From Sphingomonas adhaesiva (GTDB taxonomy: Bacteria; Pseudomonadota; Alphaproteobacteria; Sphingomonadales; Sphingomonadaceae): 64,000 nucleotides of DNA. Made by a program: the position numbers and the translations under genes. How positions within the stretch are numbered: position 1 is the stretch's first letter; each line of letters starts with the position of its first letter. Of the stretch, positions 16,939 through 26,151 are shown in pieces. The notes beneath the pieces are model-generated. The model saw nothing but the letters and a program-made list of their open reading frames with translations. It did no database searches and was not told the origin of the DNA. The stretch is from positions 2,168,001 through 2,232,000 of the forward strand of contig NZ_JAQIJT010000002.1 in assembly GCF_036946125.1 (NCBI RefSeq), written 5' to 3'.

Positions 16939-19004
16939 GGCGCGTGCTCCTCGCGCTCCTGCTCACCGCCTCGCCTGCGCTGGCGGAGACGGAGAAGCTA
17001 TCGATCGTCGCGAACGGCGAGGTCGTCGGCAGCGTGGTCGCGGAGACGAGCGGCAACCGCACCCACGTCGACTACCGCGTCGACGACAACGGCCGCGGAC
17101 CGAAGCACCGCGAGGACATCGTGCTCGGCGCGCGCGGCGTGCCCGTGGAATGGACCGTAGCGGGCACCTCGCTGATGGGCGGCCCCGTCGACGAGCGCTT
17201 CCGCTGGAGCGCCGGTCGCGCCGCCTGGGAAAGCCAGGCCGACAGGGGCGACGCCGCCGCCGCGACGCCCGCGCTCTACATCCTCAACGACGACAGCCCC
17301 TATGCCGCCGGCATCTACGCCCGTGCCGCGCTGGCGGCGGGCGGCAGCATCGCGACGCTGCCCGGCGGGCGCGTCACCGCGACGAAGGTGCGCACGATGC
17401 GCATCGGCGCGACGCCGGTCACCGTCGTCCGGCTCGACGGCATCCAGCTGTCACCCGACTACCTGATGCTCGACGCGCGGCAGCGGCTCTTCGCGACCTT
17501 CAGCGCCACCGGCGTCGCGATCCGCGCCGGGCAGGAGAGCGAGGCGCCCGCGCTGCTGAAGCTGGGGGCGGAACTGGAGGGCGAGCGCGTCCGCGCGATC
17601 AGCGCGCGGGTCGCGCACCGCTACGACGTGCCGGTGCGCATCCGCAACGTCCGCATCCTCGATCCCCGCACGGGGACGCTGGGCGCGGTCTCGACCGTCG
17701 TCGTCATGCGCGACCGCATCACGCAGGTCCTGCCCGGCGACACCGGCCCCGCGCCCGCCGACCAGCTCGTGATCGATGGCCAGGGCGGCACGCTGATGCC
17801 CGGCCTGGCGGACATGCACTCGCACACCTCGCTCGACAGCGGGCTGTTCTACCTCGCCGCCGGCGTCACGCTGACGCGCGACATGGGCAACAAGAACGAT
17901 TTTCTGCTCGACCTGCTGCCGCGGGTCGAGGCGGGCGAGATCGCCGGCCCGCACATCGTCCCCGACGGCTTCATCGAGGGGCGCAGCCCCTATTCGGCGC
18001 GCAACGGCTTCATTCCCGACACGCTGGCCGACGCGATGAAGGCGGTGCATTGGTATGCCGACCGCGGCTACCGCGAGATCAAGATCTACAACAGCCTCGA
18101 CCCCGATTGGGTGAAGCCCGTCGCCGCTGAGGCGCACCGCCTCGGGCTCGGCGTGACCGGGCACGTTCCCGCCTTCTCCTCGCCCGACCGCGTGATCGCG
18201 GACGGCTACGACACGATCGCGCACATCAACCAGCTGATGCTCGGCTGGCTGCTCGATCCCCGGGACGATACGCGCACTCCGCTGCGCCTCACCGGCATGG
18301 CGCGCGCCGCCGACCTGGACCTCGCGTCCCCGCGCGTGCGGCGCACCGTCGCGCTGATGAAGGCGCACCGCACGTCGCTCGATACCACCGCGGTGATCCT
18401 GGAACGCCTGATGCTCAGCCGCGCCGGCACCGTGGCGGAGGGCGATGCGGCTTATCTCTCGCACATGCCGATCGGTTATCGCCGCTACCGCCAGCGCACC
18501 TTCGTCCCGCTGAAGGACGCCGCCGAGGATCGGCGTTACCACGCCGCCTTCGCGACGCTGTTGGACACGATGAAGCTGCTCCACGCGCAGGGCATCCGCC
18601 TGTTGCCCGGCACCGACGACGCCACCGGCTTCACCGTCCAGCGCGAGGTGGAGCTGTATGCCAAGGCCGGCATCCCCGTCGCCGACGCGCTGCGCCTCGC
18701 CACCTGGGGTGCGGCCGATTACCTCGGCGATACCGCGTCGCGCGGGTCGATCGAGCGCGGCAAGACCGCCGAGTTCGTCCTGCTCGCCGGCGATCCGACG
18801 CGCGACGTCGCCGCGATCCGCACGCCCCGCATGGTGATGCGCGCGGGCGCGATCTACTATCCGGCGGAAATCTATCGCGCGCTGGCGATCGAGCCGTTCG
18901 CAGCACCGCCCCCGGTCACGCTGCCCACCGCGACGACACCCGCCGCCCTGGGCCATGCCGGCACCGCCTATTTCGGCGCGGCGGCGCATGACCATGTCGA
19001 CTGA
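16935..19004 (+). CDS. Secreted metal-dependent amidohydrolase
   Basis: Amidohydrolase-superfamily enzyme of 689 residues with a signal peptide (VLLALLLTASPALA). An unusual beta-rich N-terminal part of about 220 residues precedes the metal-dependent barrel. Barrel signatures are RNVRILD, the metal pair in ADMHSHT, GHVPAF, the second-shell AHINQL and the catalytic Asp in GTDDA. The C-terminus closes with IERGKTAEFVLLAGDP. Relatives act on Xaa-Pro or N-acyl dipeptides and on imidazolonepropionate-like rings. The GTG start overlaps the peptidase stop by four bases (GTGA); GTG 16944 is an alternative. It probably hydrolyses a dipeptide or modified amino acid made by the preceding peptidase. Confidence 0.8.
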   Translation: MRRVLLALLLTASPALAETEKLSIVANGEVVGSVVAETSGNRTHVDYRVDDNGRGPKHREDIVLGARGVPVEWTVAGTSLMGGPVDERFRWSAGRAAWESQADRGDAAAATPALYILNDDSPYAAGIYARAALAAGGSIATLPGGRVTATKVRTMRIGATPVTVVRLDGIQLSPDYLMLDARQRLFATFSATGVAIRAGQESEAPALLKLGAELEGERVRAISARVAHRYDVPVRIRNVRILDPRTGTLGAVSTVVVMRDRITQVLPGDTGPAPADQLVIDGQGGTLMPGLADMHSHTSLDSGLFYLAAGVTLTRDMGNKNDFLLDLLPRVEAGEIAGPHIVPDGFIEGRSPYSARNGFIPDTLADAMKAVHWYADRGYREIKIYNSLDPDWVKPVAAEAHRLGLGVTGHVPAFSSPDRVIADGYDTIAHINQLMLGWLLDPRDDTRTPLRLTGMARAADLDLASPRVRRTVALMKAHRTSLDTTAVILERLMLSRAGTVAEGDAAYLSHMPIGYRRYRQRTFVPLKDAAEDRRYHAAFATLLDTMKLLHAQGIRLLPGTDDATGFTVQREVELYAKAGIPVADALRLATWGAADYLGDTASRGSIERGKTAEFVLLAGDPTRDVAAIRTPRMVMRAGAIYYPAEIYRALAIEPFAAPPPVTLPTATTPAALGHAGTAYFGAAAHDHVD

Positions 19005-20292
19005 GCCGCACCTGACCCGCGGCGTCGGGCTGACCGGCGTCGTCATGTTCGGCGCGGGCACCGCGATCGGCGTCTCGATCTTCTCGGTCCTGCAACCCGC
19101 CGCGCAGGTGGCCGGCTCCGGGCTGCTGATCGCGATCGCGCTCGGCGTCGTGCCGATGCTGCTGTTCGCGACCGTCTATGCCTGGCTCGCCTCCGCGCTG
19201 CCGGTGTCGGGCGCGTCCTACGAATGGCCGCGCCGCTTCCTGGGGCCGTTCGCGGGCTTTTCGATCGCCTGGCTGCGCATCATCAGCAACGTCGGCGCGA
19301 CCGTGGTGCTGGCGCGCGTGCTGGTCAATTACCTCGGCATGGCGATCGCGCTGCCCGGGACGCCCGTCGTGGCGGCCGCGATCACGCTCGTCTTCGTGCT
19401 CAACTATGTCGGCGTCACCGTCGCCGCGCGCGTGCAGACCGTGCTGATGCTGCTGCTGATCGCGGTGCTCGCGGCCTTCGTCGCGACCGGCGCGCCGCGG
19501 GCGTCCGCCGCGACGATCGGCCCGCTCGTCGCCAACGGCGTACCTGCGATCCTCGCCGCGCTGCCGCTCCTCATCAGCCTGTTCCTCGGCATCGAATCCG
19601 CGGTCGAGATCGGCGACGAGGTGCGCGATCCGCAGCGCACCATCCCGCGCGGCATCGCGCTCGCCATCCTGCTCACCGCGCTCGTCTACGGCGCGGTCGC
19701 GGCCACCGCGCTCGGCCTCGTCGGTGCGCCCGCGCTCGCCGCGAGCAAGGCGCCGCTGCTGACCGCCGCACAGGTGCCGCTCGGCGCGCTCGCGCTGCCG
19801 CTGGTGGTCGGCGCGGCGACCGTCTCGATCCTGAAGACGATGAACGCCACCGCGCTCGTCTTCTCGCGCAGCCTGTTCGCGATGGCGCGCCGCGCCGCGT
19901 TGCCGCCCGCGCTCGCCGCGATCCACCCGCGCTTCGGCACCCCGCACCGCGCGATCCTGCTCGCCTATGTCTGCGCGATGGCCGGGCTGCTGATGCCCGA
20001 CAGCCTCGTCTTCCTGCTGCTGGCGGTGAACCTGCCGACGATGCTGAAATACATCGCCTGCTCGCTCTGCGCGATCCGCGTGGCGAAGGGCGCGCAAGGG
20101 GTGGCGGCGGGCGCGTGGCTGCGGATCGCGCCGCGCCGGATGGTCGCGATCGGCTGGTGGGCGGTGGTCGCCGCCGCGATCATCATCGTCGCCGGGCTGG
20201 AGGCGGACGGGCGCCCCTATGCGCTGGTCGGCGGCTGGCTGGCGATCGGCACGCTCTACTATCTCGCCTATGCGCGCCGCGCCGCGCGCTGA
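18988..20292 (+). CDS. APC-superfamily amino-acid permease
   Basis: Integral membrane transporter of 434 residues with about 12 hydrophobic segments. The first helix has GAGTAIGVSIFS, the broken-helix glycine motif of the amino acid-polyamine-organocation family. Helix 6-8 segments (GIESAVEIGDEVRDPQRTIPRGI) are the usual APC signature. It overlaps the amidohydrolase gene by 17 bp. ATG 18988 and ATG 18994 are both possible starts. It probably moves the released amino acid into the cytoplasm. Specificity is not readable. Confidence 0.87.
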   Translation: MTMSTEPHLTRGVGLTGVVMFGAGTAIGVSIFSVLQPAAQVAGSGLLIAIALGVVPMLLFATVYAWLASALPVSGASYEWPRRFLGPFAGFSIAWLRIISNVGATVVLARVLVNYLGMAIALPGTPVVAAAITLVFVLNYVGVTVAARVQTVLMLLLIAVLAAFVATGAPRASAATIGPLVANGVPAILAALPLLISLFLGIESAVEIGDEVRDPQRTIPRGIALAILLTALVYGAVAATALGLVGAPALAASKAPLLTAAQVPLGALALPLVVGAATVSILKTMNATALVFSRSLFAMARRAALPPALAAIHPRFGTPHRAILLAYVCAMAGLLMPDSLVFLLLAVNLPTMLKYIACSLCAIRVAKGAQGVAAGAWLRIAPRRMVAIGWWAVVAAAIIIVAGLEADGRPYALVGGWLAIGTLYYLAYARRAAR

Positions 20293-20393
20293 CCGGCAAG
20301 GTTATGCACCCGCGCCCGCGCCGCTCCGCCACTTCGGATAACGTTGCCGCCGCCGGCAGCTACAATCCGGCGTCAAGGGGGACTCGACACCGG

Positions 20394-21557
20394 ATGACCG
20401 ACATATTGGAAGCGGACAGCTACGCGCTGTGGATCCGGCGAACGCTGTCGCGCGCCCGGTCCGCCGGCGGTCGCATCGTCCCGCTGTTCGACAGCTCGGT
20501 TCCCGAACCCGCCGACCTGCTGACCGCCGCCGTCGCGCGCGCGTTCGCCGCCCCCGTCACCGACCGCTACGTCAGCGCGTTCAGCGGCGGCAACCCGCAT
20601 GTCGTCGCGCATCTCAAGCGCCGCTACGGCGTCGCCGCGGATCAGGTGCTGTGCACCACCGGCGCCACCGCCGCGCTGTCGATGCTCTACCGCGCGCTGC
20701 TGCGCCCCGGACAGCGCATCGCGGTCGAGACGCCCGGCTTCGACCTGTTCGGCGGGATCGCCGCGCTCCACGGCATCGCCGCCGACACGTTCCCGCGCCC
20801 CGCCCCCGATTTCGCGCTCGACCTCGACCGCCTCGCCGCCGCGATCCGCCCGGCGACGCGGATGGTCGTCGTCTCCAATCTCCACAATCCGTCCAGCGCG
20901 GTGATCCCGCACGATCAGCTGGTGGCGCTCGCCCGTTTCGCGGAGGAGCGCGACCTGCTGGTGGTGGTGGACGAGGTGTACGGCGACTATGCCGATGCCG
21001 CCACCCGGCCCTGCGCCGCGGCCTCGCTGTCGCCGCGCTTCGTCACGATCAGCAGCCTGACCAAGATCTTCGGCCTGTCGTCGCTGCGTTGCGGCTGGAT
21101 CGTCGGCGACGCGGGCGTCGTCGCACGGGTCCGCGCGCTGGCCGACCGCTTCGAATTCGGCGTGTCCAACCTGTCGCACGCCGCCGCCGCGCTGGTGCTC
21201 GACGACGCCGCGACCTTCACCGCGCGCACGCATCGGGTGATCGACGCCGCACGCCCCGTCGCCGCCGCCGCCTTCGCCGACTGGCAGGCCGACGGGCTGA
21301 TCGCGGGCGACCTGCCGCGTTTCGGCTGCGTCGCCTTCCCCCGGCTGGTCGGGGTGGAGGATACCGCCGGCTTCGCCGAATGGCTGGGCGAGCGATCGGG
21401 CGTCGTCGTCGCACCCGGCGAGTATTTCGGCGCCCCCGGCCACATCCGCATCGGCTTCGCCCAGCCTCCTGCCCTGCTCGCCGCCGGGCTGGACGCGCTG
21501 GGCGAGGGGTTGCGCGTCTGGCGCGCCGATCCGCAGCGGCGTCGCGCGCGCGGTTGA
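20394..21557 (+). CDS. PLP-dependent class I/II aminotransferase
   Basis: Cytosolic fold-type I PLP enzyme of 387 residues. It shows TTGATAALSMLYRALL, the cofactor-binding SNLHNPSS, VVDEVYGDYA, and the Schiff-base lysine in SSLTKIFGLSSLRCGW (Lys224). It has the length and motif order of aspartate/aromatic-type aminotransferases, and it is not obviously threonine-phosphate decarboxylase. Start ATG 20394 lies 101 bp after the permease stop in a gap with no recognised structure. It probably removes the amino group of the imported amino acid. It is followed after 33 bp by cobT, so the cobalamin genes may share its transcript. Confidence 0.88.
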   Translation: MTDILEADSYALWIRRTLSRARSAGGRIVPLFDSSVPEPADLLTAAVARAFAAPVTDRYVSAFSGGNPHVVAHLKRRYGVAADQVLCTTGATAALSMLYRALLRPGQRIAVETPGFDLFGGIAALHGIAADTFPRPAPDFALDLDRLAAAIRPATRMVVVSNLHNPSSAVIPHDQLVALARFAEERDLLVVVDEVYGDYADAATRPCAAASLSPRFVTISSLTKIFGLSSLRCGWIVGDAGVVARVRALADRFEFGVSNLSHAAAALVLDDAATFTARTHRVIDAARPVAAAAFADWQADGLIAGDLPRFGCVAFPRLVGVEDTAGFAEWLGERSGVVVAPGEYFGAPGHIRIGFAQPPALLAAGLDALGEGLRVWRADPQRRRARG

Positions 21558-21590
21558 CCTGCTTCGCCGCGGACCGATAGGGGGCCGGGC

Positions 21591-22607
21591 GTGCCCGCCG
21601 CCTTCGCCACGCCTGCCGCCTTCCTCGACGCGCTCGACCGGCTTCCCGCGTCGGATGCCGCGGCGCGCGACGCCGCGACCGCGCGCCAGGCGCAGCTGAC
21701 CAAGCCCGCCGGCTCGCTCGGCCGGCTGGAGGAGATCGCGATCTTCATGGCCGGGTGGCAGGGACGCCCGCGCCCGCAGCTGCATCGCGGGCGGATCGCG
21801 GTGTTCGCGGGCAATCACGGCGTCGCCGCGCGCGGGGTCAGTGCCTTCCCGGCCGACGTGACGGCGCAGATGGTCGCCAATTTCGAGCGTGGCGGCGCGG
21901 CGATCAATGCGCTCGCCCGGGCCGCGGGGCTGGAATTGGCGGTCGTCCCGCTCGACCTCGATCGCCCCACCGCCGACATCGCCGCCGCCCCCGCGATGGA
22001 CGCGCAGGAGACGCTGGCCGCGCTCAACGCGGGCGCGGCCGCGGTGACGCCGGGGCTCGACCTGTTCATCCCCGGCGAGATGGGGATCGCCAATTCCACC
22101 CCCGCCGCCGCTTTGTGCGCCGCCGCCTTCGGGGGCGCCCCGCGCGACTGGGTCGGGCCGGGCACCGGCGTCATGGGCGCGGCGCTCGCCGCCAAGCATG
22201 CCGCGGTCGATGCCGCGCTGGCGCTCCACCGCGCGGACGCGCGCGACCCGTTCGAGATGCTGCGCCGGCTGGGCGGGCGCGAGCTGGCCGCGATCGCGGG
22301 CGCGGTCGTCGCGGCGCGGATGCGGCGCGTGCCCGTCCTGCTCGACGGCTTCATCGCCACCGCCGCGCTCGCCCCGCTGGCGTCGCACCGCCCCGCGATC
22401 CTCGACCATTGCCTCGCCGCGCACCGCTCGGCCGAGCCGGGCCATGCGCGGCTGCTCGACCGCCTCGCGCTGTCGCCGCTGCTCGCGCTCGACATGCGGC
22501 TGGGCGAGGCGAGCGGCGCCGCGGTCGCCGCACAGATCGTCCGCGCCGCGCTCGCCGCGCACGACGGCATGGCGACCTTTGCCGAGGCGGGCGTCGCGGG
22601 CGCGTGA
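21591..22607 (+). CDS. cobT: Nicotinate-nucleotide:dimethylbenzimidazole phosphoribosyltransferase
   Basis: CobT (338 residues) makes alpha-ribazole 5'-phosphate from dimethylbenzimidazole and nicotinate mononucleotide, the lower ligand of cobalamin. Signatures are TKPAGSLGRLE, GNHGVAARGVSAFP, the GEMGIANSTPAAAL active-site strand, VGPGTGV, and the C-terminal catalytic Glu in ATFAEAGVAG. The start is GTG with a GGGGG-rich site. It opens a four-gene overlapping series, cobT-cobC-cobS-cobU. Confidence 0.95.
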   Translation: MPAAFATPAAFLDALDRLPASDAAARDAATARQAQLTKPAGSLGRLEEIAIFMAGWQGRPRPQLHRGRIAVFAGNHGVAARGVSAFPADVTAQMVANFERGGAAINALARAAGLELAVVPLDLDRPTADIAAAPAMDAQETLAALNAGAAAVTPGLDLFIPGEMGIANSTPAAALCAAAFGGAPRDWVGPGTGVMGAALAAKHAAVDAALALHRADARDPFEMLRRLGGRELAAIAGAVVAARMRRVPVLLDGFIATAALAPLASHRPAILDHCLAAHRSAEPGHARLLDRLALSPLLALDMRLGEASGAAVAAQIVRAALAAHDGMATFAEAGVAGA

Positions 22608-23161
22608 GCGACACCGTGCGCGACATCCATCTGATGCGCCACGGCGCCCCGGCGACGCCCGGCCTGCTGCTGGGCCGCACGGACGCCCCCGCCACCGCCG
22701 ACGGCATCGCCGCCTGCCACGCCGCGGCCGCCACGATCGGGGGGCGCGTTATCGTCGCCTCCGACCTGATCCGCGCCCGCGACTGCGCGCCGCGCGCGCC
22801 GCGCATCGACCCGCGCTGGCGCGAGCTGGACTTCGGCGACTGGGACGGGCGGAGCCCCGCGGCGATTCCTCCCGACCGGCTGTCGCTGTTCTACGACGAT
22901 CCCGACACCCACGCCCCCCCGAACGGCGAGACATGGTCCGCGCTGACCGCCCGCATCGCCGCCGCGCTCGACGATTGCGCGCCCGACACGCTCGTCGTCA
23001 CCCACGGCGGCGCGATCCGCGCGGCGCTGGCGGTGACGTGCGGGTTCGGCACGCGGCAGGTCTGGGCCTTTCATCTGCCCTATGCCGCAATCCTGTCGCT
23101 GCGCTGCTGGCTGGGCGGCGGCACGGGGATCAGGGGGCAGATCATCGGGCTGCGGACATGA
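22604..23161 (+). CDS. cobC: Histidine phosphatase, probable alpha-ribazole-5'-phosphate phosphatase
   Basis: Phosphoglycerate-mutase-like enzyme of 185 residues. The phosphohistidine motif LMRHG, the second Arg in ASDLIRARDCA, the acid in ELDFGDWDG and the second His in VTHGGAIRA are all present. Its position inside the cob series indicates removal of the 5'-phosphate from alpha-ribazole phosphate or adenosylcobalamin phosphate. The GTG start overlaps cobT by four bases (GTGA), and its end overlaps cobS by four bases (ATGA). The specific substrate rests on context. Confidence 0.85.
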   Translation: MSDTVRDIHLMRHGAPATPGLLLGRTDAPATADGIAACHAAAATIGGRVIVASDLIRARDCAPRAPRIDPRWRELDFGDWDGRSPAAIPPDRLSLFYDDPDTHAPPNGETWSALTARIAAALDDCAPDTLVVTHGGAIRAALAVTCGFGTRQVWAFHLPYAAILSLRCWLGGGTGIRGQIIGLRT

Positions 23162-23862
23162 CCCCGCTGCTGCTCGCCTTCGCGTTCCTGACCCGCCTGC
23201 CCGTCCCGCGCGTCACCGCCACGCCCGCCGATGTCGCCGCCGCGGTCCGCTCCTACCCGCTGGTCGGAACGGTCATCGGCGTCGCGCTCGCGCTCGCCGC
23301 CGCGATCGGCGACGCCTGGACCGGCGCGCTCGCCGCGCTGGTGGTGTGGACCGCGATCACCGGCGCGCTCCACCTCGACGGCCTCGCCGATGTCGCCGAT
23401 GGGCTGGGTGCCGCGCACGGCGATCGCACGCGGCTGATCGCGGTCATGCGCGATCCGCATATCGGCAGCTTCGGCACGGTCACGCTCGTCGTGCAGCTGC
23501 TGGCCAAGCTGGTGCTGCTCCACGCCGTCATCGCGACCGCCGCCCCGCTGTGGATGCTCGCCGCCGTCCCCGCCGCGGCCCGCGTCGGCCCGCTCGTCTG
23601 GTCTCGGGTCCTGCCCCCGATCACGCCCGGCCTCGGCGCGCAGGTCGCCGCCGCGGTGCGCGCGCGCGACATCGCCGGCTGGGCGCTCCTGCTCGCCGCC
23701 GCCTGCGTCGCCATCCCCTGGCTCGCCGCGATCGTACCGCTGATCGCGGCCTTCGCGCTGTGGGCCCGCCATCGCCTCGGCGGCATCAACGGCGATGGCC
23801 ACGGCGCAGGGATCGAGCTCATCGAGACCGGATTGCTGGGAGCATGGCTGCTATGGGCGTGA
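23158..23862 (+). CDS. cobS: Adenosylcobinamide-GDP ribazoletransferase
   Basis: Membrane-embedded cobalamin synthase of 234 residues joining adenosylcobinamide-GDP to alpha-ribazole. The N-terminal LAFAFLTRLPVP, the acidic HLDGLADVADGLGA, MRDPHIGSFG and the late INGDGHGAGIEL are the standard CobS signatures. Several hydrophobic helices alternate with these. It is coupled on both sides (ATGA overlap with cobC, 10-bp overlap with cobU). Confidence 0.95.
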   Translation: MTPLLLAFAFLTRLPVPRVTATPADVAAAVRSYPLVGTVIGVALALAAAIGDAWTGALAALVVWTAITGALHLDGLADVADGLGAAHGDRTRLIAVMRDPHIGSFGTVTLVVQLLAKLVLLHAVIATAAPLWMLAAVPAAARVGPLVWSRVLPPITPGLGAQVAAAVRARDIAGWALLLAAACVAIPWLAAIVPLIAAFALWARHRLGGINGDGHGAGIELIETGLLGAWLLWA

Positions 23863-24374
23863 CGACCCTCGTTCTCGGCGGCGCCCGCTCGGGCAAGAGC
23901 CGCCATGCGCAGGCGCTGGCCGAAAGCGCCGGGGGCCCCCTCACCTTCGTCGCCACCGCGCAAGGATTCGATGACGAGATGCGCGACCGCATCGCGCGCC
24001 ACCGCGCGGACCGCGACGCGCGCTGGCACACGGTCGAGGCGCCGACGGACCTCGCCGCCGCGCTGCGCGCCGCCGATGCGCCCGGCGCGACGATCCTGGT
24101 CGATTGCCTGACGCTGTGGACGTCGAACCTGCTGCTGGCCGACGCCGACATCCCTGCCGCCTGCGACGCCCTGCTCGCCGCACTCGCCGACGCACGGGCG
24201 ACCGTCATCCTCGTCGCCAACGAGGTCGGCTGGGGCATCGTCCCCGACAACGCGCTCGCCCGCGCGTTCCGCGACGCCGCCGGCATCGTCAACCAGCGCG
24301 TGGCGGCAGCCGTTCCCCGCGTCCACCTGATCGTCGCCGGGCTGCCACTGGTGCTCAAGGAACCGCCGCGCTAA
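23853..24374 (+). CDS. cobU: Bifunctional adenosylcobinamide kinase / guanylyltransferase
   Basis: CobU/CobP (173 residues) phosphorylates adenosylcobinamide and then attaches GMP. Walker A GGARSGKS is at the start. The GMP-accepting His lies in the RIARHRADR region, and DCLTLWTSNLL and ANEVGWGIVP are diagnostic. ATG 23853 is taken; ATG 23844 would add three residues. With CobT, CobC and CobS it completes nucleotide-loop assembly. No corrin-ring genes are present here, so the locus alone would serve cobinamide salvage or the final steps. Confidence 0.95.
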   Translation: MGVTTLVLGGARSGKSRHAQALAESAGGPLTFVATAQGFDDEMRDRIARHRADRDARWHTVEAPTDLAAALRAADAPGATILVDCLTLWTSNLLLADADIPAACDALLAALADARATVILVANEVGWGIVPDNALARAFRDAAGIVNQRVAAAVPRVHLIVAGLPLVLKEPPR

Positions 24375-24400
24375 CGGTCCGCAAAACAACGAGGATGTTC

Positions 24401-25903
24401 ATGCGCCTGACGCACCTTGCCGCCGCCGCCGCGGCGCTCCTGCTGACCACCGCCCCCGCCATCGCACAGGATGCCAGGCCCGCCGCCGGCGCGAAGGCGG
24501 ACGAGAAGAAGCCCGCGATCGACCTGCCCCCGCTCCCCGCCGACCGCAGCATTATGCAGAGCGCGCGGATCGGCACCCGCACGATCAGCTACCGCGCCAC
24601 GGTCGGCACCATTCCGGTGCGCGACGACACGGGCAAGGAGATCGCACAGGTCGTCTATACCGCCTACACCGTCCCCGGCGGTGATGCGCGACGCCCCGTC
24701 ACCTTCGCCTTCAACGGCGGCCCCGGCGCGGCCTCGGTCTATCTCAACCTCGGCGCGATCGGGCCGAAGCGCGTCCAGTTCGGCGCGCAGGGCGATGCCC
24801 CGTCCGACGCGCCGATCGCGCGCGACAATCCCAACAGCTGGCTCGACTTCACCGATCTCGTCTTCATCGACCCCGTCGGCACCGGGTTCAGCCGCAGCCT
24901 GGTCGATGCGGAGGCGACGAAGAAGGCCTTCTACGCCAACGATCCCGACGTGAAATATCTCGGCAAGGTCGTCTACGACTGGCTGGTGAAGGAAGGGCGT
25001 CTGCGCGCGCCCAAGTACATCATGGGCGAAAGCTACGGCGGCTACCGCGTCCCGCGCATCGCCTACGAGCTTCAGTCGCAGATCGGGGTCGGGGTCAACG
25101 GCCTGATCCTCGTCTCGCCCTATCTGGACCCGGCCTCGCGCGACGATGCCACCGCGCTGTCGCCGCTGCCGTGGATGACCGCGCTGCCGTCGATGGCGGC
25201 GGCGCATCTGGAGCGGCAGGGCCGCCTCACTCCGGCGGCGATGGCGCAGGTCGAGGAATACGTCCGCGGCGACTATATGCGCGACCTGCTGCGCGGCCGC
25301 TCCGATCCGGAGGCCACCGCCCGCCTCGTCGCGCGCGTCACCGAGCTGACCGGGCTGGAGCCGGCGCTGGTGAAGAAGCTGGGCGGGCGCGTCGACACCG
25401 CCACCTACCTGCGCGAGGTACACCGCGCGGAGGGGACGATCGGCAGCATCTACGATTCGAACGTCACCGCCTTCGATCCCTTCCCCTGGGCCTCGGAGCA
25501 GCGCGCCAACGATCCCATCCTCGACGCGCTGATCGCCCCCACGACCAGCGCGATGGTCGATTTCGTCACGCGCGAGGTGGGGTGGAAGACCGACGCGCGC
25601 TACAACGCGCTGTCCTATGCGGTGAATGCGGCATGGGACCGCGGCAAGCCCGACGACGCTCCCGTCACCGACCTGCGCAAGGCGATCGCGGTCGACCCGA
25701 AGATGCAGGTGCTGATCGTCCACGGCTGGGACGACCTGTCCTGCCCCTATTTCGCGTCGCGGCTGATCGTCGATCAGATGCCCGCCTTCGGCCCCACGCA
25801 GCGCGTCCGCCTGCGCGTCTATCCCGGCGGGCACATGTTCTACAGCCGCAGCGACAGCGGCGCCTCGTTCCGCGACGACGCGCGAAGCATGTACGGGTCC
25901 TGA
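24401..25903 (+). CDS. S10-family serine carboxypeptidase-like protein (copy 1)
   Basis: Exported S10 peptidase of 500 residues with a signal peptide ending APAIAQ. Oxyanion-loop motif NGGPGAAS, nucleophile in GESYGG (Ser211), Asp segment HGWDDLSCP and His motif GGHMFY give a complete catalytic triad. GAGGA lies six bases before ATG 24401, which is why it was chosen over ATG 24395. It lies 26 bp after cobU but is unrelated to cobalamin synthesis. Two same-family genes follow on the other strand. The natural substrate, presumably peptides in the periplasm, is unknown. Confidence 0.9.
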   Translation: MRLTHLAAAAAALLLTTAPAIAQDARPAAGAKADEKKPAIDLPPLPADRSIMQSARIGTRTISYRATVGTIPVRDDTGKEIAQVVYTAYTVPGGDARRPVTFAFNGGPGAASVYLNLGAIGPKRVQFGAQGDAPSDAPIARDNPNSWLDFTDLVFIDPVGTGFSRSLVDAEATKKAFYANDPDVKYLGKVVYDWLVKEGRLRAPKYIMGESYGGYRVPRIAYELQSQIGVGVNGLILVSPYLDPASRDDATALSPLPWMTALPSMAAAHLERQGRLTPAAMAQVEEYVRGDYMRDLLRGRSDPEATARLVARVTELTGLEPALVKKLGGRVDTATYLREVHRAEGTIGSIYDSNVTAFDPFPWASEQRANDPILDALIAPTTSAMVDFVTREVGWKTDARYNALSYAVNAAWDRGKPDDAPVTDLRKAIAVDPKMQVLIVHGWDDLSCPYFASRLIVDQMPAFGPTQRVRLRVYPGGHMFYSRSDSGASFRDDARSMYGS

Positions 25904-25908
25904 GTCTC

Positions 25909-26151
25909 GTCGCCCCGGGCGTGACCCCGGGGTCCCGCTTCCTCCCCTACCGCAGCTGAAAAGCGGGACCCCGGCTCAAGGCGGGACCTTTGCAAAAGGC
26001 TGTACCGTGCTCCTGCGCAGGCAGGAGCCCAGGGTTGCAGGTCCCATAAGGCGTTGATGTGCTGGGCCCTGGGCTCCTGCCTGCGCAGGAGCACGGCGTG
26101 GGCTGGGTGCTGTTGCGCCCGTTTTGCAAAGTTCCCGGCTCAAGGCCGGGC
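25909..26151. repeat. Composite REPIN-like element (types A and C), copy 1
   Basis: A type-A module (GTCGCCCCGGGCGTGACCCC onward) is followed by a type-C unit. Outer arms of the C unit are GGGACCTTTGCAAAA (near 25983) and TTTTGCAAAGTTCCC (26123-26137). Inside is a perfect 29-bp inverted repeat, 26006-26034 against 26067-26095, beginning CGTGCTCCTGCGCAGGCAGG. Each 29-mer is itself a hairpin. The element fills the whole gap between the convergent S10 genes. Near-identical units lie at 42239 and 48858. Confidence 0.85.

Noticed and set aside
20394..21557. Aminotransferase before cobT as threonine-phosphate decarboxylase of cobalamin synthesis
   Set aside because: The motifs and length fit an aspartate/aromatic-type aminotransferase, and the gene is separated from the overlapping cob series by 33 bp, so context alone is insufficient.
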